Assembly: GCA_963580245.1 (NCBI GenBank)
Contig: CAUZJO010000120.1
Location: 1-14,239, forward strand
Source: CAUZJO01 sp963580245
Lineage (GTDB): Bacteria; Sumerlaeota; Sumerlaeia; MVZB01
Direction: 5' to 3'
DNA: 14,239 nt
Shown: positions 1 to 7,556 of the stretch, piece by piece
Layout: each line of letters starts with the position of its first letter
How positions within the stretch are numbered: the stretch's first letter is position 1
Made by a program: the position numbers and the translations under genes
The notes under the pieces: model-generated
Database searches by the model: none
Seen by the model: the letters and a program-made list of their open reading frames with translations, nothing else
What the model was told of the DNA's origin: nothing

Positions 1-146
1 TTGACAACGCGAAAGGCCCGTGGCAAGGGGGTGGTCTGCACTACATGGGCATGTCAGAGACGGATTTGAACAAAATCAATCCTCCGTATCGTGCGATCAC
101 CCGAAAAATCACCCGACTGAAGCAAGTGCTGCGGAAAATGGGTTAA
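1..146 (+). CDS. Unidentified protein, C-terminal fragment running in from the window edge
   Basis: The frame that begins at base 3 is open from the window edge and ends with TAA at 144-146, giving 47 residues. The tail is basic and probably helical (…AITRKITRLKQVLRKMG). I do not recognise the family. The stop codon falls at the point where the convergent flagellin frame loses its homology (about 139-149), so the TAA may be native or may have been created by the junction. The fragment could be the end of an inserted gene, a neighbour brought in by rearrangement, or chance coding on an assembly chimera. It is too short for a functional call. Confidence 0.3.
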   Translation, partial: DNAKGPWQGGGLHYMGMSETDLNKINPPYRAITRKITRLKQVLRKMG

Positions 147-480
147 TCGACTGGCGGTTGGCGACGCTGTTGGTGTCGGTCGTGGACTGGACGGCCAACT
201 CACGAACCCGCTGCAAGATGTTGTTTTGCTCGGAGATGGCGCGCTCGGCCGTTCCCAGCAGAGAGAGACCGTCGCCGGCGTTCCGCACGGCCTGGTTGAG
301 GCCGCGGAACTGAGCGGTCAAGCCGTTGGAGATGGCCAGACCCGCCGCGTCATCCGAGGCCTGGTTGATCCGCAGACCGGACGACAAGCGTTGGAGTGAT
401 TTGTTTAACTGAAGTGAGTTAGTGTTGAGGTTGCGTTGGGCGTTAAAGCTCGCAACGTTGGTGTTGACGACAATAGGCAT
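109..480 (-). pseudogene. fliC: Flagellin, N-terminal fragment (truncated)
   Basis: Flagellin is exported through the flagellar type III apparatus and polymerises into the filament. The start at 480 gives MPIVVNTNVASFNAQRNLN, the canonical flagellin N-terminus, with GGAG nine bases upstream. Residues 1-113 follow the conserved D0/D1 helices (SLQRLSSGLRINQASDDAAG at about 28-47, then GLSLLGTAERAISEQNNILQ and RVRELAVQS). Homology ends at about residue 113 (…ANRQSIN); ten unrelated residues and TGA follow. Flagellins are normally about 270-500 residues with a C-terminal D0/D1 half that pairs with the N-terminal half. That half is missing, so this product should not polymerise. No other flagellar gene is in the window. 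It could be a pseudogene left by insertion or rearrangement, or an assembly artefact. Confidence 0.85.
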
Positions 481-489
481 ATATCTTTT

Positions 490-493
490 CTCC
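490..493 (-). promoter_or_regulatory. Ribosome binding site of the flagellin gene
   Basis: On the minus strand GGAG lies nine bases before the ATG at 480. It selects this start over the in-frame upstream codons, whose product would carry a non-flagellin 23-residue extension. Confidence 0.6.
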
Positions 494-623
494 GTGAAAG
501 ACCCATACGTTGGGGTTGAGTGATGGCGTGATTGAGTGTCCGTACCCAATCATGTGTCTTGCCGTGACGGGGCGTCGTCGGGGGAGATCCCACGCATCGC
601 CGCGTGCTTGGTCGATCAGGCTT

Positions 624-665
624 CCTGCCCGTCCGCGCGCAGAACAGGAGCGCGGACTTGCCAGG
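624..665 (-). promoter_or_regulatory. Strong hairpin in the flagellin leader
   Basis: An 8-bp perfect stem, GTCCGCGC (631-638) with GCGCGGAC (650-657), has an 11-base loop. It is extended outward, after a short internal loop, by CCTG (624-627) with CAGG (662-665). It lies about 145 bases upstream of the flagellin start and has no U-tract on either side. That suits a structured 5' UTR better than an intrinsic terminator. Its function is unknown. Confidence 0.4.
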
Positions 666-1025
666 CTCTTTCACTTCACCCTTCCTGGGCGCATCTCTCC
701 ATGGCGTCCGCCTCCCTGGGCGCGAGACGGTCGGCCGAAGTCCTATTAATTTTGGCGTATGATAAACCGCCGAAGGATTTGAGAGAAGCCGTCCAATCCT
801 GGAACTTGAGAACCTCCTCCTTTCATACTTTGGTCTCAAGCAGTGTCATCGGACGGGCGCGCCGATCCCAATAAAGAACCGGTAATTTGTATCAATACCC
901 TTACACTGTGGTTTGGGCGCGGCGATATGTCCGGCTCATGGACGTGGAACCGAATGTTTCGCGGATGCAATCTCTCGGCTAAGGGGTCTGCCGGTCAGGG
1001 CGTATTTGCCGAGTGATGGCGGGGA

Positions 1026-1553
1026 TCATTGTTTTGGGCTTTTTGGCGGGCGCCGGGCGCGGTCCAGGGTCTTGTTCCAAGCGTCGACTTGGTCCTGCAC
1101 TTTAGCGTAGAGGCCGGCGGGATCGCCTTGGACGACGATCTCGGTGATTCGATCGCCGCCTTCGATGCTATCGACCACCTTCTGGTCTTCGGGCCCGAGG
1201 ACCTCGCCGAAGACGGTGTGTTTGCCGTCGAGCCACGTCGTCGGTACGTGGGTGATGAAGAATTGGCTGCCGTTGGTGCCAGGGCCGCTGTTGGCCATCG
1301 ACAGCACCCCGGGTTTTTCGTGTTTGAGACTGGGCACGAATTCGTCCTTGAAATTGTAACCCGGCCCGCCGGTTCCGGTCCCCTCCGGACAGCCCCCCTG
1401 GACCATAAAGTCGGGGATGACCCGGTGGAAGGTTAGGCCGTCGTAAAACCCGCGCTGGGCCAGGTTGACGAAATTGGCCACCGTCAGCGGGGCCTGGTCG
1501 GCGAAGAGCCCAATCTGGATATTGCCTTTATCAGTCGTAATCGTAACGTACAT
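1026..1553 (-). CDS. Cyclophilin-type peptidyl-prolyl cis-trans isomerase
   Basis: This enzyme catalyses cis-trans isomerisation of Xaa-Pro bonds during protein folding. It has 175 residues. The start at 1553 gives MYVTITTDKGNIQIGLF, the standard beginning of the bacterial cyclophilin domain, and follows a GAGAGAGAGG purine tract with good spacing. An open extension to 1670 has no family match. Signature segments in order: TFHRVIPDFMVQGG (41-54, with catalytic-type Arg44 and Gln52), SMANSGPGTNGSQFFIT (85-101), and WLDGKHTVFGEV (107-118, with the Trp that marks cyclosporin-sensitive types). There is no signal peptide, so it is probably cytoplasmic. A charged tail of about 30 residues (from 146, ending RARRPPKSPKQ) goes beyond the core domain. 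The gene lies 130 bases downstream of the repeat protein on the same strand. Confidence 0.95.
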   Translation of the reverse strand: MYVTITTDKGNIQIGLFADQAPLTVANFVNLAQRGFYDGLTFHRVIPDFMVQGGCPEGTGTGGPGYNFKDEFVPSLKHEKPGVLSMANSGPGTNGSQFFITHVPTTWLDGKHTVFGEVLGPEDQKVVDSIEGGDRITEIVVQGDPAGLYAKVQDQVDAWNKTLDRARRPPKSPKQ

Positions 1554-1683
1554 GATGCCCTCTCTCTCAAGAATGGCCCCTCGGAACCACGCGACGGTTC
1601 TCGAACCCTTGGCCACCCAAACCATACAGTCCACCGCGAGGTTTCGCCAGTCAAGATCGCTCGCTCGCACCGCCTTTTTTCAG

Positions 1684-3648
1684 TCAAGGGAGGAACAACA
1701 TTTCAGTCGGAGAGATGGCCACGCCGAGCAAGACCTCGGTGGACTCGGTCGTGACGCCGCCGCCCGGTTGGGCGTAGTAAGTCCAACCAGGGGTGAGACC
1801 CGAATGCGCGTCCGATATGCCGCGGTTGACGAATAACGTGACCGGCGCCGACTGTCCTTCGGTGGCCGATTCGCGGGCCACGCCGATGACGGCGGACGGG
1901 TGTTGTCGATTGACAATAACCGTTCCGACGTCCGAATTAGCCGCGTCATCGTAGGCGATCAGGAACCGGTCGGGTGAAGGCGGAACGCAACTGGTGTACT
2001 CGGTCGTTTGCGCCACACCCGTCTCATCGAACACGGCCCTAAAGTCGAACTGGATATTTGTGCCGAAGACCTCGCCGATCACCGCGGTACTGTCATCGCC
2101 CCCGAAAGCTACGACAAATCACGTTGGGGAAAGTGGGGCGGCGGAGATGGCGGGCGTGAGAGCGGCGTTGAAGTCGATCTGGGGTTCGAAGCTGACGGAC
2201 GTCCCGGAAACATTTCCGACTCGCGCGGTTCCAAAACTGGAGTGCTGCAAATCTCGATAAGTCACAACGAACCGGCTTGGGGACAATCCGGCCGCGGAGA
2301 TGGGACGCATGCGGGCGGCATCGATGAGACCCTTGGGACCGTAGGCGATCGATGTTCCAGAGACCTCGCCGACCACCACGGTTCCATAATCGACGTTCCC
2401 CAGATCCTGAAAGGCGACCACGAATCGGTCGGAGGTCAGGGGAGCCGCGGAGATCTTGCTCACCAAGATGTCGTTGAATTGAAACGCCGTTCCCAAGGTC
2501 GAGGAGTTGCCGCTGACCTGCCCAACCCGGGCCGCGCCGAGACCATCGCCTCCCGATGAGCCGTGGGCGATGACGCAGAGGTCCGGCGCGAGGGCAATGG
2601 CGGATAGGAAATCGGCCGCATTGGTGAAGACCATCTCCGGCCCAAAAGAGATCGTGTTTCCAGTCACTTCGCCCACAAGGGCGGTGCCCCAGCCCTGTTG
2701 ACTCTGATAGGCCACCACGAAGCGGTCGGGTGACAGGACCGCGACGGAAATCAGGGAAGAGGCGGCGGGGTCGAAGACGACCGGGGCGCCAAAGCCGATG
2801 GATCCGGCCGAAACTTCGCCGACCACCACGGTTCCGGATTCCGAATTCATGATGTCTTGATAGGCCACGACGAACCGGGTCGCGGTGAGGGCGCCGGCGG
2901 AGACATGCGAAACGGGAGTGGGACAAAAGATAAACTTCCCGCCGAACCCGGCCGGTTCATAGCCGCTTCTGATCTCGGCTGAGCCGTCGAGAAACGAAAC
3001 GACCTCGCCCGCGTTGACCATCTCGCCGGGCGCGATGACGAATTCGCGAACCAGGCTCTGGATACCCGCGGCCGCGGCGTCAAGCAGGTCGGTCGAGTCC
3101 AGACCGTCGAGCAGGTCCGAATCGACGGCCATCGTCGCCAGATCAGCCTCCGCCGCCGCGTCGACCTTGCCGTTTTCGTCCGCGTCATAGGTCGCCTTGT
3201 CGAGGAACTCATCGGCGTGCAGGCCGTCCAGGGTGTCGGCCTCAGCGGCGATCAGCGCATGCGGCGCGGGCCGCAGGCGTTGCCGGGGGGCGAGAGGGCC
3301 GAAAACGCCCGTGCCGTCCCCGCGGCGGATGGCGATCTCCAACCAGCGCGCTTCTCCCGTAAACGCTTCCTCGCCAAAGTCGAGTTCAACGGTGAAGAGG
3401 CCTTCGCTGACGGCGACATCTTCGAGCGTCTGAATCGGCCCCACCTGCGAGCCGCCCACGTCGGCGTCGTTCAGGATGAATCGAAAATCGAAGTTCCCCT
3501 CAGTGAAGCTCTCCTGCTCATTCAGCCGCCCCTGATAGGTAAAAGCCGTATCCGACGGCGTTTGTCCCTTTGCAAGGGGGCCGGCAAGGGAGACAATGAG
3601 GAGGAATAGAAGCCCTTGCCACGGAACCACGAAACGGTTTTTGCCCAT
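1684..3648 (-). pseudogene. Secreted repeat (putative beta-propeller) surface protein interrupted by an in-frame TGA
   Basis: This is one 654-codon frame with a single internal TGA at codon 510. Residues 1-28 are a signal peptide (GLLFLLIVSLAG core). Residues 35-135 are a head domain of the kind found in many environmental bacteria (FTYQGRLNE…FDFRFILNDA…GLFTVELDFG…ARWLEIAIR…RPAPHAL). Residues 139-190 carry two LDGLxxxxxL motifs as in phage-tail-fibre-like stalks. From about 245 there are seven copies of a repeat of about 51 residues (ISAAxLSPxRFVVAYQD…GTVVVGEVSGTSIxFGP), with the RF pair at 258, 309, 357 (degenerate), 408, 459, 510 (stop) and 561. Residues 585-654 form a distinct C-terminal module (GLTPGWTYYAQPGGG…). 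Seven units fit a seven-bladed propeller, which is an inference. Sequence downstream of the stop stays in frame and keeps the repeat spacing, so the stop is recent, read through, or a sequencing error. The role is unknown; surface binding is plausible. Confidence 0.8.
2119..2121 (-). other. In-frame TGA at the conserved Arg position of repeat 6
   Basis: The frame reads …PLSPT-TGA-FVVAFGG, where the other repeat units read SPxRFVVAY. CGA to TGA is a single C-to-T change. The frame continues without shift to the natural TGA at 1684-1686. Confidence 0.85.
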
Positions 3649-3793
3649 TGTTTAAATCCCCCCGAGGATGACCCCTTAATGGTGATGCATGAACGGCGAT
3701 CAGGCAATCGTAGAGATCTTACTACTTGTTCCCTCAGGCCGTGAGCCACGGGCGGCGGGCGGGCTGCGGATCGCCTCACGACAGACCCAGAGT
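3649..3793. other. Intergenic spacer between proB and the repeat protein
   Basis: This is 145 bases on the 3' side of proB. GTGAG (3741-3745) and CTCAC (3775-3779) could close a GC-rich loop, but there is no U-tract, so no terminator is called. A G-rich stretch on the minus strand precedes the repeat-protein ATG and is the only candidate ribosome site. Confidence 0.3.
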
Positions 3794-4975
3794 TCAATCC
3801 ACCATCACCAGATTATCCCGATGGATCACCTCGGCGTATTCAAGGTCACCCAGAATCTCGCGGATTTGAGCGGTTTTCTTGCCTTTGATCCGCTCCATTT
3901 CCTCCGACGAGTAGTTCACGAGGCCCTTGGCGATCGGGCGGTCGTCGTGGGAGTGGACCTCGACCAGGTCGCCGCGCTCGAAGCGGCCCTCGACCCGCCC
4001 GACGCCGGCGGCCAGCAGGCTTTTCTTGCCCTCGGCCAGTGCCCGCTCGGCCCCGGCGTCCACGATCAGCTTACGTCCGCGCGCCTGGCGACCGAACGCG
4101 ATCCATAGCGAACGGCTTGATGGGCGGCCGCCGTCGCGCGCGACGAAGTAGGTGCCCGTGAAGCGGCCGGTCCGCAGTTCCTCGAGGATGCGCGGCCGTT
4201 TTCCGGGGGCGATCACCGCGTGCACGCCGCCGCGCGTGGCCATCTCCAGCGCCGCCAGCTTGCCGGCCATCCCGCCGGCTCCCAGGTGCGAACAACCCGG
4301 CGTGGCGTGGCGCATGATCGAGTCATCCAGGCACTCGACAACGGAGATGAGTTCGCCCTCTGGCCGCTTGTCGCTTTTCGGTTTTCGTCGCCCGCTCGAC
4401 TCCGCCTCCGCCGCCCGGTAGAGGCCCTCGACGATCGAAAGGATCACGAGCAGGTCGGCGTTCATCTTGATGGCGACCAGTGCCGAGAGTTCGTCGTTGT
4501 CCCCAAACCGGATTTCCTCGATCGTGACCGAGTCGTTCTCGTTGATGATCGGGACGACGCCCCACGCGAGCAGACGCTCCAGCGTGTAGCGGGCGTTCAG
4601 GTAGCGCTGGCGATCATGCATATCGTCGCGGGTCAACAGCATCTGGGCCACGTCAAGCCCGCGCTCGCGGAACAGCGTGGCGTAGGTGTGCATCAGGTCG
4701 ACCTGGCCGACGGCGGCCATGGCCTGGCGGTCGGGCATGGTGCGCGGGGTGCGGCGCGGAAGGTGGCGGCGGCCCAGGCCGATCGCCCCCGACGAGACCA
4801 GGACGACCTGAACGCCCTCGCCGCGCAGGGCGGCGACCGAATCGGCCAGCGCGCCCAAGGCATCGCGATCGACCTGATGGTTGGCGCCCATCACCACCGC
4901 CGAGCCGAGCTTGATGACCATCTTGCGCACATCGAGGCTCCGACCCGAGCCTTGAATGTCCTTGATTCGGATCAT
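3794..4975 (-). CDS. proB: Glutamate 5-kinase with C-terminal PUA domain
   Basis: ProB phosphorylates L-glutamate with ATP to gamma-glutamyl phosphate, the first step of proline synthesis. This copy has 393 residues; about 367 is usual. The amino-acid-kinase domain spans about 18-265: VIKLGSAVV (20-28), VVLVSSGAIGLGR (57-69), PIINENDSV (142-150), RFGDNDELSALVAIK (156-170) and GAGGMAGKLAALE (232-244). The PUA domain covers about 302-390. The start at 4975 is supported because ATG and the upstream obg stop overlap as ATGA, implying translational coupling. Two oddities: the usual LLTDxxGLYTADPR segment reads ILSIVEGLYRA (178-188), losing the TD pair, and it is followed by a basic low-complexity insert (190-207). 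No proA is nearby. Feedback inhibition by proline is normal for the family, but nothing visible confirms it here. Confidence 0.93.
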   Translation of the reverse strand: MIRIKDIQGSGRSLDVRKMVIKLGSAVVMGANHQVDRDALGALADSVAALRGEGVQVVLVSSGAIGLGRRHLPRRTPRTMPDRQAMAAVGQVDLMHTYATLFRERGLDVAQMLLTRDDMHDRQRYLNARYTLERLLAWGVVPIINENDSVTIEEIRFGDNDELSALVAIKMNADLLVILSIVEGLYRAAEAESSGRRKPKSDKRPEGELISVVECLDDSIMRHATPGCSHLGAGGMAGKLAALEMATRGGVHAVIAPGKRPRILEELRTGRFTGTYFVARDGGRPSSRSLWIAFGRQARGRKLIVDAGAERALAEGKKSLLAAGVGRVEGRFERGDLVEVHSHDDRPIAKGLVNYSSEEMERIKGKKTAQIREILGDLEYAEVIHRDNLVMVD

Positions 4976-6099
4976 GCGCCGGCCACCTCGCGCTCATTTT
5001 GGCCGGGGTAGGGGAGCGCCCGCGACGGCCCACCGTCATCTTCGGGGATCATCCCGCGCCCGTCCAGCTCCTCGGTCAGGGCCTGGCGCAGCTCCTCGAG
5101 TCCCTCGCCCGTTTCGGACGAGATGGCCAGCGGCCGCGGCCCAAGTTCCTCCAACGCGTCCATCCAACGGCTCCGCGTGGCCGGAGCGAGCAGGTCCACC
5201 TTGGTCAGGACGACCCGCTCGGGTTTTTCGGCGAGCAATGGACTGTGAGACGCCAGTTCCCGGCGGACCATGCGGTAGGCTTCGACGACCTCCGCCGCGC
5301 CCAGAGCCGCAAACTCCCCGTCGTCCCCTTGCTCCAAATCCATCAGGTCTTCGGGAGGCGCGATCAGGTGGACGAGGATCCCGGTGCGCTCGATGTGGCG
5401 CAGGAACCGGTGGCCCAGGCCCGCCCCCTTGCACGCCCCCTCGATCAGGCCCGGGATATCGGCCAGCGTGACCCGCCGATAGCCCTCGACCTCCATCACG
5501 CCCAGGTTGGGGTGCAGAGTCGTGAAGGGATAGGGCGCGATCCGGGGCGTGGCGTGGGTCAGGCGCGCCAAGAGCGTCGATTTGCCGGCGTTGGGCAGAC
5601 CGATCAGGCCGGCCTGGGCGATCAGTTTCAGTTCGAGCTGGAGTGTTTGCGTCTCGCCCGGTTCGCCCGGTTTGGCGTGGCGCGGGGCCTGGTTGGTCGG
5701 CGTGGCGTAGTGTTGATTGCCCGCCCCGCCCCGCCCGCCGGCCGCGGCCCGAAAGCGTTGGCCGGGCTGCACCAGGTCGGCGATTTCTTGATCATCGGCG
5801 TCCAGCACAAGCGTCCCCAACGGAACCCGCACCACCAGGTCCCCACCCGCCCGGCCCGACATGTTTTTGCCCTGGCCATGCGCGCCGCGGCTGGCTTTGA
5901 GGCTTGGGCGCAGCTTGAGGTCGATCAGTGTGGCCAGGTCGCTCGACGCCTCGAGCCAGACGCTGCCGCCCTGCCCGCCGTCGCCCCCATCGGGTCCCCC
6001 GCGCGGCACGAACTTCTCGCGCCGAAACGAGACGCACCCGTCCCCGCCCGCGCCGGCTTGGACATGGATCTTGGAGTAATCAACAAAAGATTGGCTCAT
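4972..6099 (-). CDS. obgE: Obg-family GTPase (ribosome assembly / stringent response)
   Basis: Obg is an essential GTPase of 50S subunit assembly that also senses (p)ppGpp. This one has 375 residues. The Gly-rich Obg fold spans about 4-158 (FVDYSKIHVQAGAGGDGCVS, then repeated GG motifs). The G-domain follows: G1 GLPNAGKS (167-174), switch I PYPFTTLHPNLG (189-200), G3 DIPGLIEGA (214-222), G4 TKVD (299-302) and G5 SSETGEG (327-333). G4 is normally NKxD, and Thr for Asn is an uncommon variant. A short acidic tail follows. There is no strong ribosome site before the ATG at 6099. An AT-rich ATAATATAAC sequence (minus strand, about 6115-6124) sits close upstream and may be a -10 element. The rplU-rpmA genes often found upstream are absent; proB follows with a 4-base overlap, an arrangement known in many bacteria. 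Confidence 0.95.
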   Translation of the reverse strand: MSQSFVDYSKIHVQAGAGGDGCVSFRREKFVPRGGPDGGDGGQGGSVWLEASSDLATLIDLKLRPSLKASRGAHGQGKNMSGRAGGDLVVRVPLGTLVLDADDQEIADLVQPGQRFRAAAGGRGGAGNQHYATPTNQAPRHAKPGEPGETQTLQLELKLIAQAGLIGLPNAGKSTLLARLTHATPRIAPYPFTTLHPNLGVMEVEGYRRVTLADIPGLIEGACKGAGLGHRFLRHIERTGILVHLIAPPEDLMDLEQGDDGEFAALGAAEVVEAYRMVRRELASHSPLLAEKPERVVLTKVDLLAPATRSRWMDALEELGPRPLAISSETGEGLEELRQALTEELDGRGMIPEDDGGPSRALPYPGQNEREVAGA

Positions 6100-6293
6100 G
6101 GGACACCGTAAAAGTTATATTATGGCGTTTTTCGCGCGCGTCGCGAGGCCTCCATCGACGCGCCGATATTCACGCTCAACGACGATTTTAACATACATCG
6201 CCGTTCATCCTCTTTCGTAATTTGGCCCCTCGACGGTGAAACGTGAATCGGATCGCAAACCAAACCCGACCCACGCGCGTCATGTGAATTGCC
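6100..6293. promoter_or_regulatory. Divergent promoter region of obg-proB and the pentapeptide/J-domain gene
   Basis: These 194 bases lie between two divergent starts, so promoters for both directions are expected here. They are more AT-rich than the flanking genes, with ATAATATAAC close to obg. No clear -35/-10 pair or operator could be assigned on the plus strand. A 24-codon minus-strand frame (6120-6191, MLKSSLSVNIGASMEA…) has no support beyond being open. Confidence 0.4.
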
Positions 6294-7556
6294 ATGCCCG
6301 ATCCCCTGCACCTAAAACAACTGTGTGAGGCGCTGAAGGACCCCCTGGGCCGCAAGGAGTGGCTGACGTTCAAGCTCAATGCGCCCTGGATCGATCTGTC
6401 GACGGCCGATTTCACCGACGTCGATCTGCGCGACTTCGACCTGAGCGACTGCAACCTCTCGACCACGATCCTGCTGGGCGCCAACCTGTCGGGGGTCGAT
6501 CTGTCGGACGCGACGCTCAACTTCGCCGACATGCGCCGCTGCTCCCTGCGCAACGCCGTCCTCGACCGCGCCGACCTGCGCTCGGCGAACCTGCACGAGG
6601 CCGAAGTCATCGATGCCTGCCTCGAGGGCTCCAACTTGAAGGGCTGCAAGCTGTCGGGGGCCAACATGATCGGGGCGGACCTGTCGGGCGCGGACCTGAC
6701 CGGGGCCGACCTGCGCGGGGCGTCGCTCAAGTATGCCCGGCTGACGGGAGCGATCCTGGACGACGCCAATGTTGCCGACGCCGACCTCACCGGTGCCGTG
6801 CTCGACGACGACGCCCCCTCGCGCCTGAAGCACTTCGACGCCGCGGTCATCGACGACCGCAAGTATCGCGAGATGCGCTGCCGGCTGAGCGCGCCGGCCC
6901 CCCCGGTCATCCGCGCAGGACCGCCCGAGGAGCGCGAGGGACCTCCCGCCGCCGGCACCGCCGCGATGCTCGAGGGGGACGAAACCATCGCCGCCCCGGC
7001 CCCCGAGGCGGAAGTCGATGACTCGGGCGGCCCGGCCTTCATCCCCTTGCGCACGGTCGAGCCGGACCTCTCCTCGACACGCGGTTGCTGCGCGCTGCTG
7101 GGTCTGGGGGTCGGCGCCACCAAGGGGCAAGTCGTCAAGGCCTTCCGGCGCAAGGCCAAGGTCTTTCACCCCGACCGCGTCGGCCACCTCGGCCCCCGGC
7201 TCCAGCAACTGGCCGCCGACGAGTTCATGCGCCTGCACCGGGCCTATGAATTCCTGACCCGCAAAACCACCCGCCCCCTGCGCCGCATCATCTGGCCCGA
7301 GGCCATGGCCCGCGACCTCTCGCCCCACGAATACAGCGTGAGCGACTACGAGGAACTGATCGCCCTGAACCCCGAGAACAGCGACGTGCTCTACAACCTG
7401 GCCTGGAAGTACTTCGAAGCCGGCCGCCACGAAGAATCCCGCCGCCGCTTCGAACAAGTCCTCGAACGCGCACCCGAGGACGAGGATACGAAGTACAATC
7501 TGATTATCGTGAAGCTCTCTATTGAACTGGCGTTGCCGGGTTGTACCGGAACCTGA
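6294..7556 (+). CDS. Pentapeptide-repeat / J-domain / TPR-like fusion protein
   Basis: This is a 420-residue soluble protein with no signal peptide. Residues 31-172 are an uninterrupted pentapeptide array: the central Leu, Phe, Met or Val recurs exactly every five residues from 35 to 170 (28 units), enough for seven coils of a right-handed quadrilateral beta-helix. Residues 200-260 are a Pro/Ala/Glu-rich linker. Residues 264-324 form a J-domain with the diagnostic HPD (292-294, KVFHPDRVG) between helix II (VVKAFRRKAK) and helix III (LAADEFMRLHRAYEFL); such domains stimulate the ATPase of Hsp70/DnaK. Residues 362-412 are TPR-like (DVLYNLAWKYFEAGRHEESR, then a second helix pair). The likely role is an Hsp70 co-chaperone with an unusual scaffold, which is an inference. 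No dnaK is visible. The ribosome site before 6294 is weak. Confidence 0.85.
   Translation: MPDPLHLKQLCEALKDPLGRKEWLTFKLNAPWIDLSTADFTDVDLRDFDLSDCNLSTTILLGANLSGVDLSDATLNFADMRRCSLRNAVLDRADLRSANLHEAEVIDACLEGSNLKGCKLSGANMIGADLSGADLTGADLRGASLKYARLTGAILDDANVADADLTGAVLDDDAPSRLKHFDAAVIDDRKYREMRCRLSAPAPPVIRAGPPEEREGPPAAGTAAMLEGDETIAAPAPEAEVDDSGGPAFIPLRTVEPDLSSTRGCCALLGLGVGATKGQVVKAFRRKAKVFHPDRVGHLGPRLQQLAADEFMRLHRAYEFLTRKTTRPLRRIIWPEAMARDLSPHEYSVSDYEELIALNPENSDVLYNLAWKYFEAGRHEESRRRFEQVLERAPEDEDTKYNLIIVKLSIELALPGCTGT

Larger units (their letters stand above)
481..1025. other. Long intergenic/leader region between cyclophilin and flagellin
   Basis: There are 545 bases without a convincing gene. Open frames on both strands lack recognisable domains and sound starts. 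On the minus strand this is the 5' side of the flagellin gene, and several hairpins are visible: 566-576 (GACG/CGTC), 591-606 (CACGC/GCGTG) and the strong one at 624-665. A near-direct repeat GCGCCCAGG(G/A)A, read on the minus strand, occurs around 683-692 and 713-722. Next to the cyclophilin end, CTCGGC at 973-978 can pair with GCCGAG at 1008-1013, but the loop is long and there is no U-tract. I could not find a convincing sigma-28 or sigma-54 promoter or a c-di-GMP riboswitch consensus. Confidence 0.5.

Noticed and set aside
760..840. Sigma-28-like promoter for flagellin (TCAAGTTC, 11-base gap, GGCTTCTC on the minus strand)
   Set aside because: Too few matches to the GCCGATAA -10 consensus; chance level.
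510..874. Plus-strand and minus-strand open frames in the cyclophilin-flagellin gap
   Set aside because: There is no recognisable protein and the frames overlap the hairpins. One minus-strand frame simply runs across the flagellin start out of frame.
3741..3779. Terminator after proB (GTGAG/CTCAC)
   Set aside because: Only five pairs closing a long loop, and no U-tract.
4220..6111. Long plus-strand open frames opposite proB and obg (for example 4220-5011 and 4999-6111)
   Set aside because: They are mirror frames of GC-rich conserved genes. Their translations are Arg/Pro/Ala-rich with no domain, while the minus-strand frames carry full kinase and GTPase motifs.
6312..7457. 381-codon minus-strand frame opposite the pentapeptide/J-domain gene
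   Set aside because: It is a repetitive antisense shadow of the pentapeptide array. The plus strand shows the exact five-residue period and the HPD motif.
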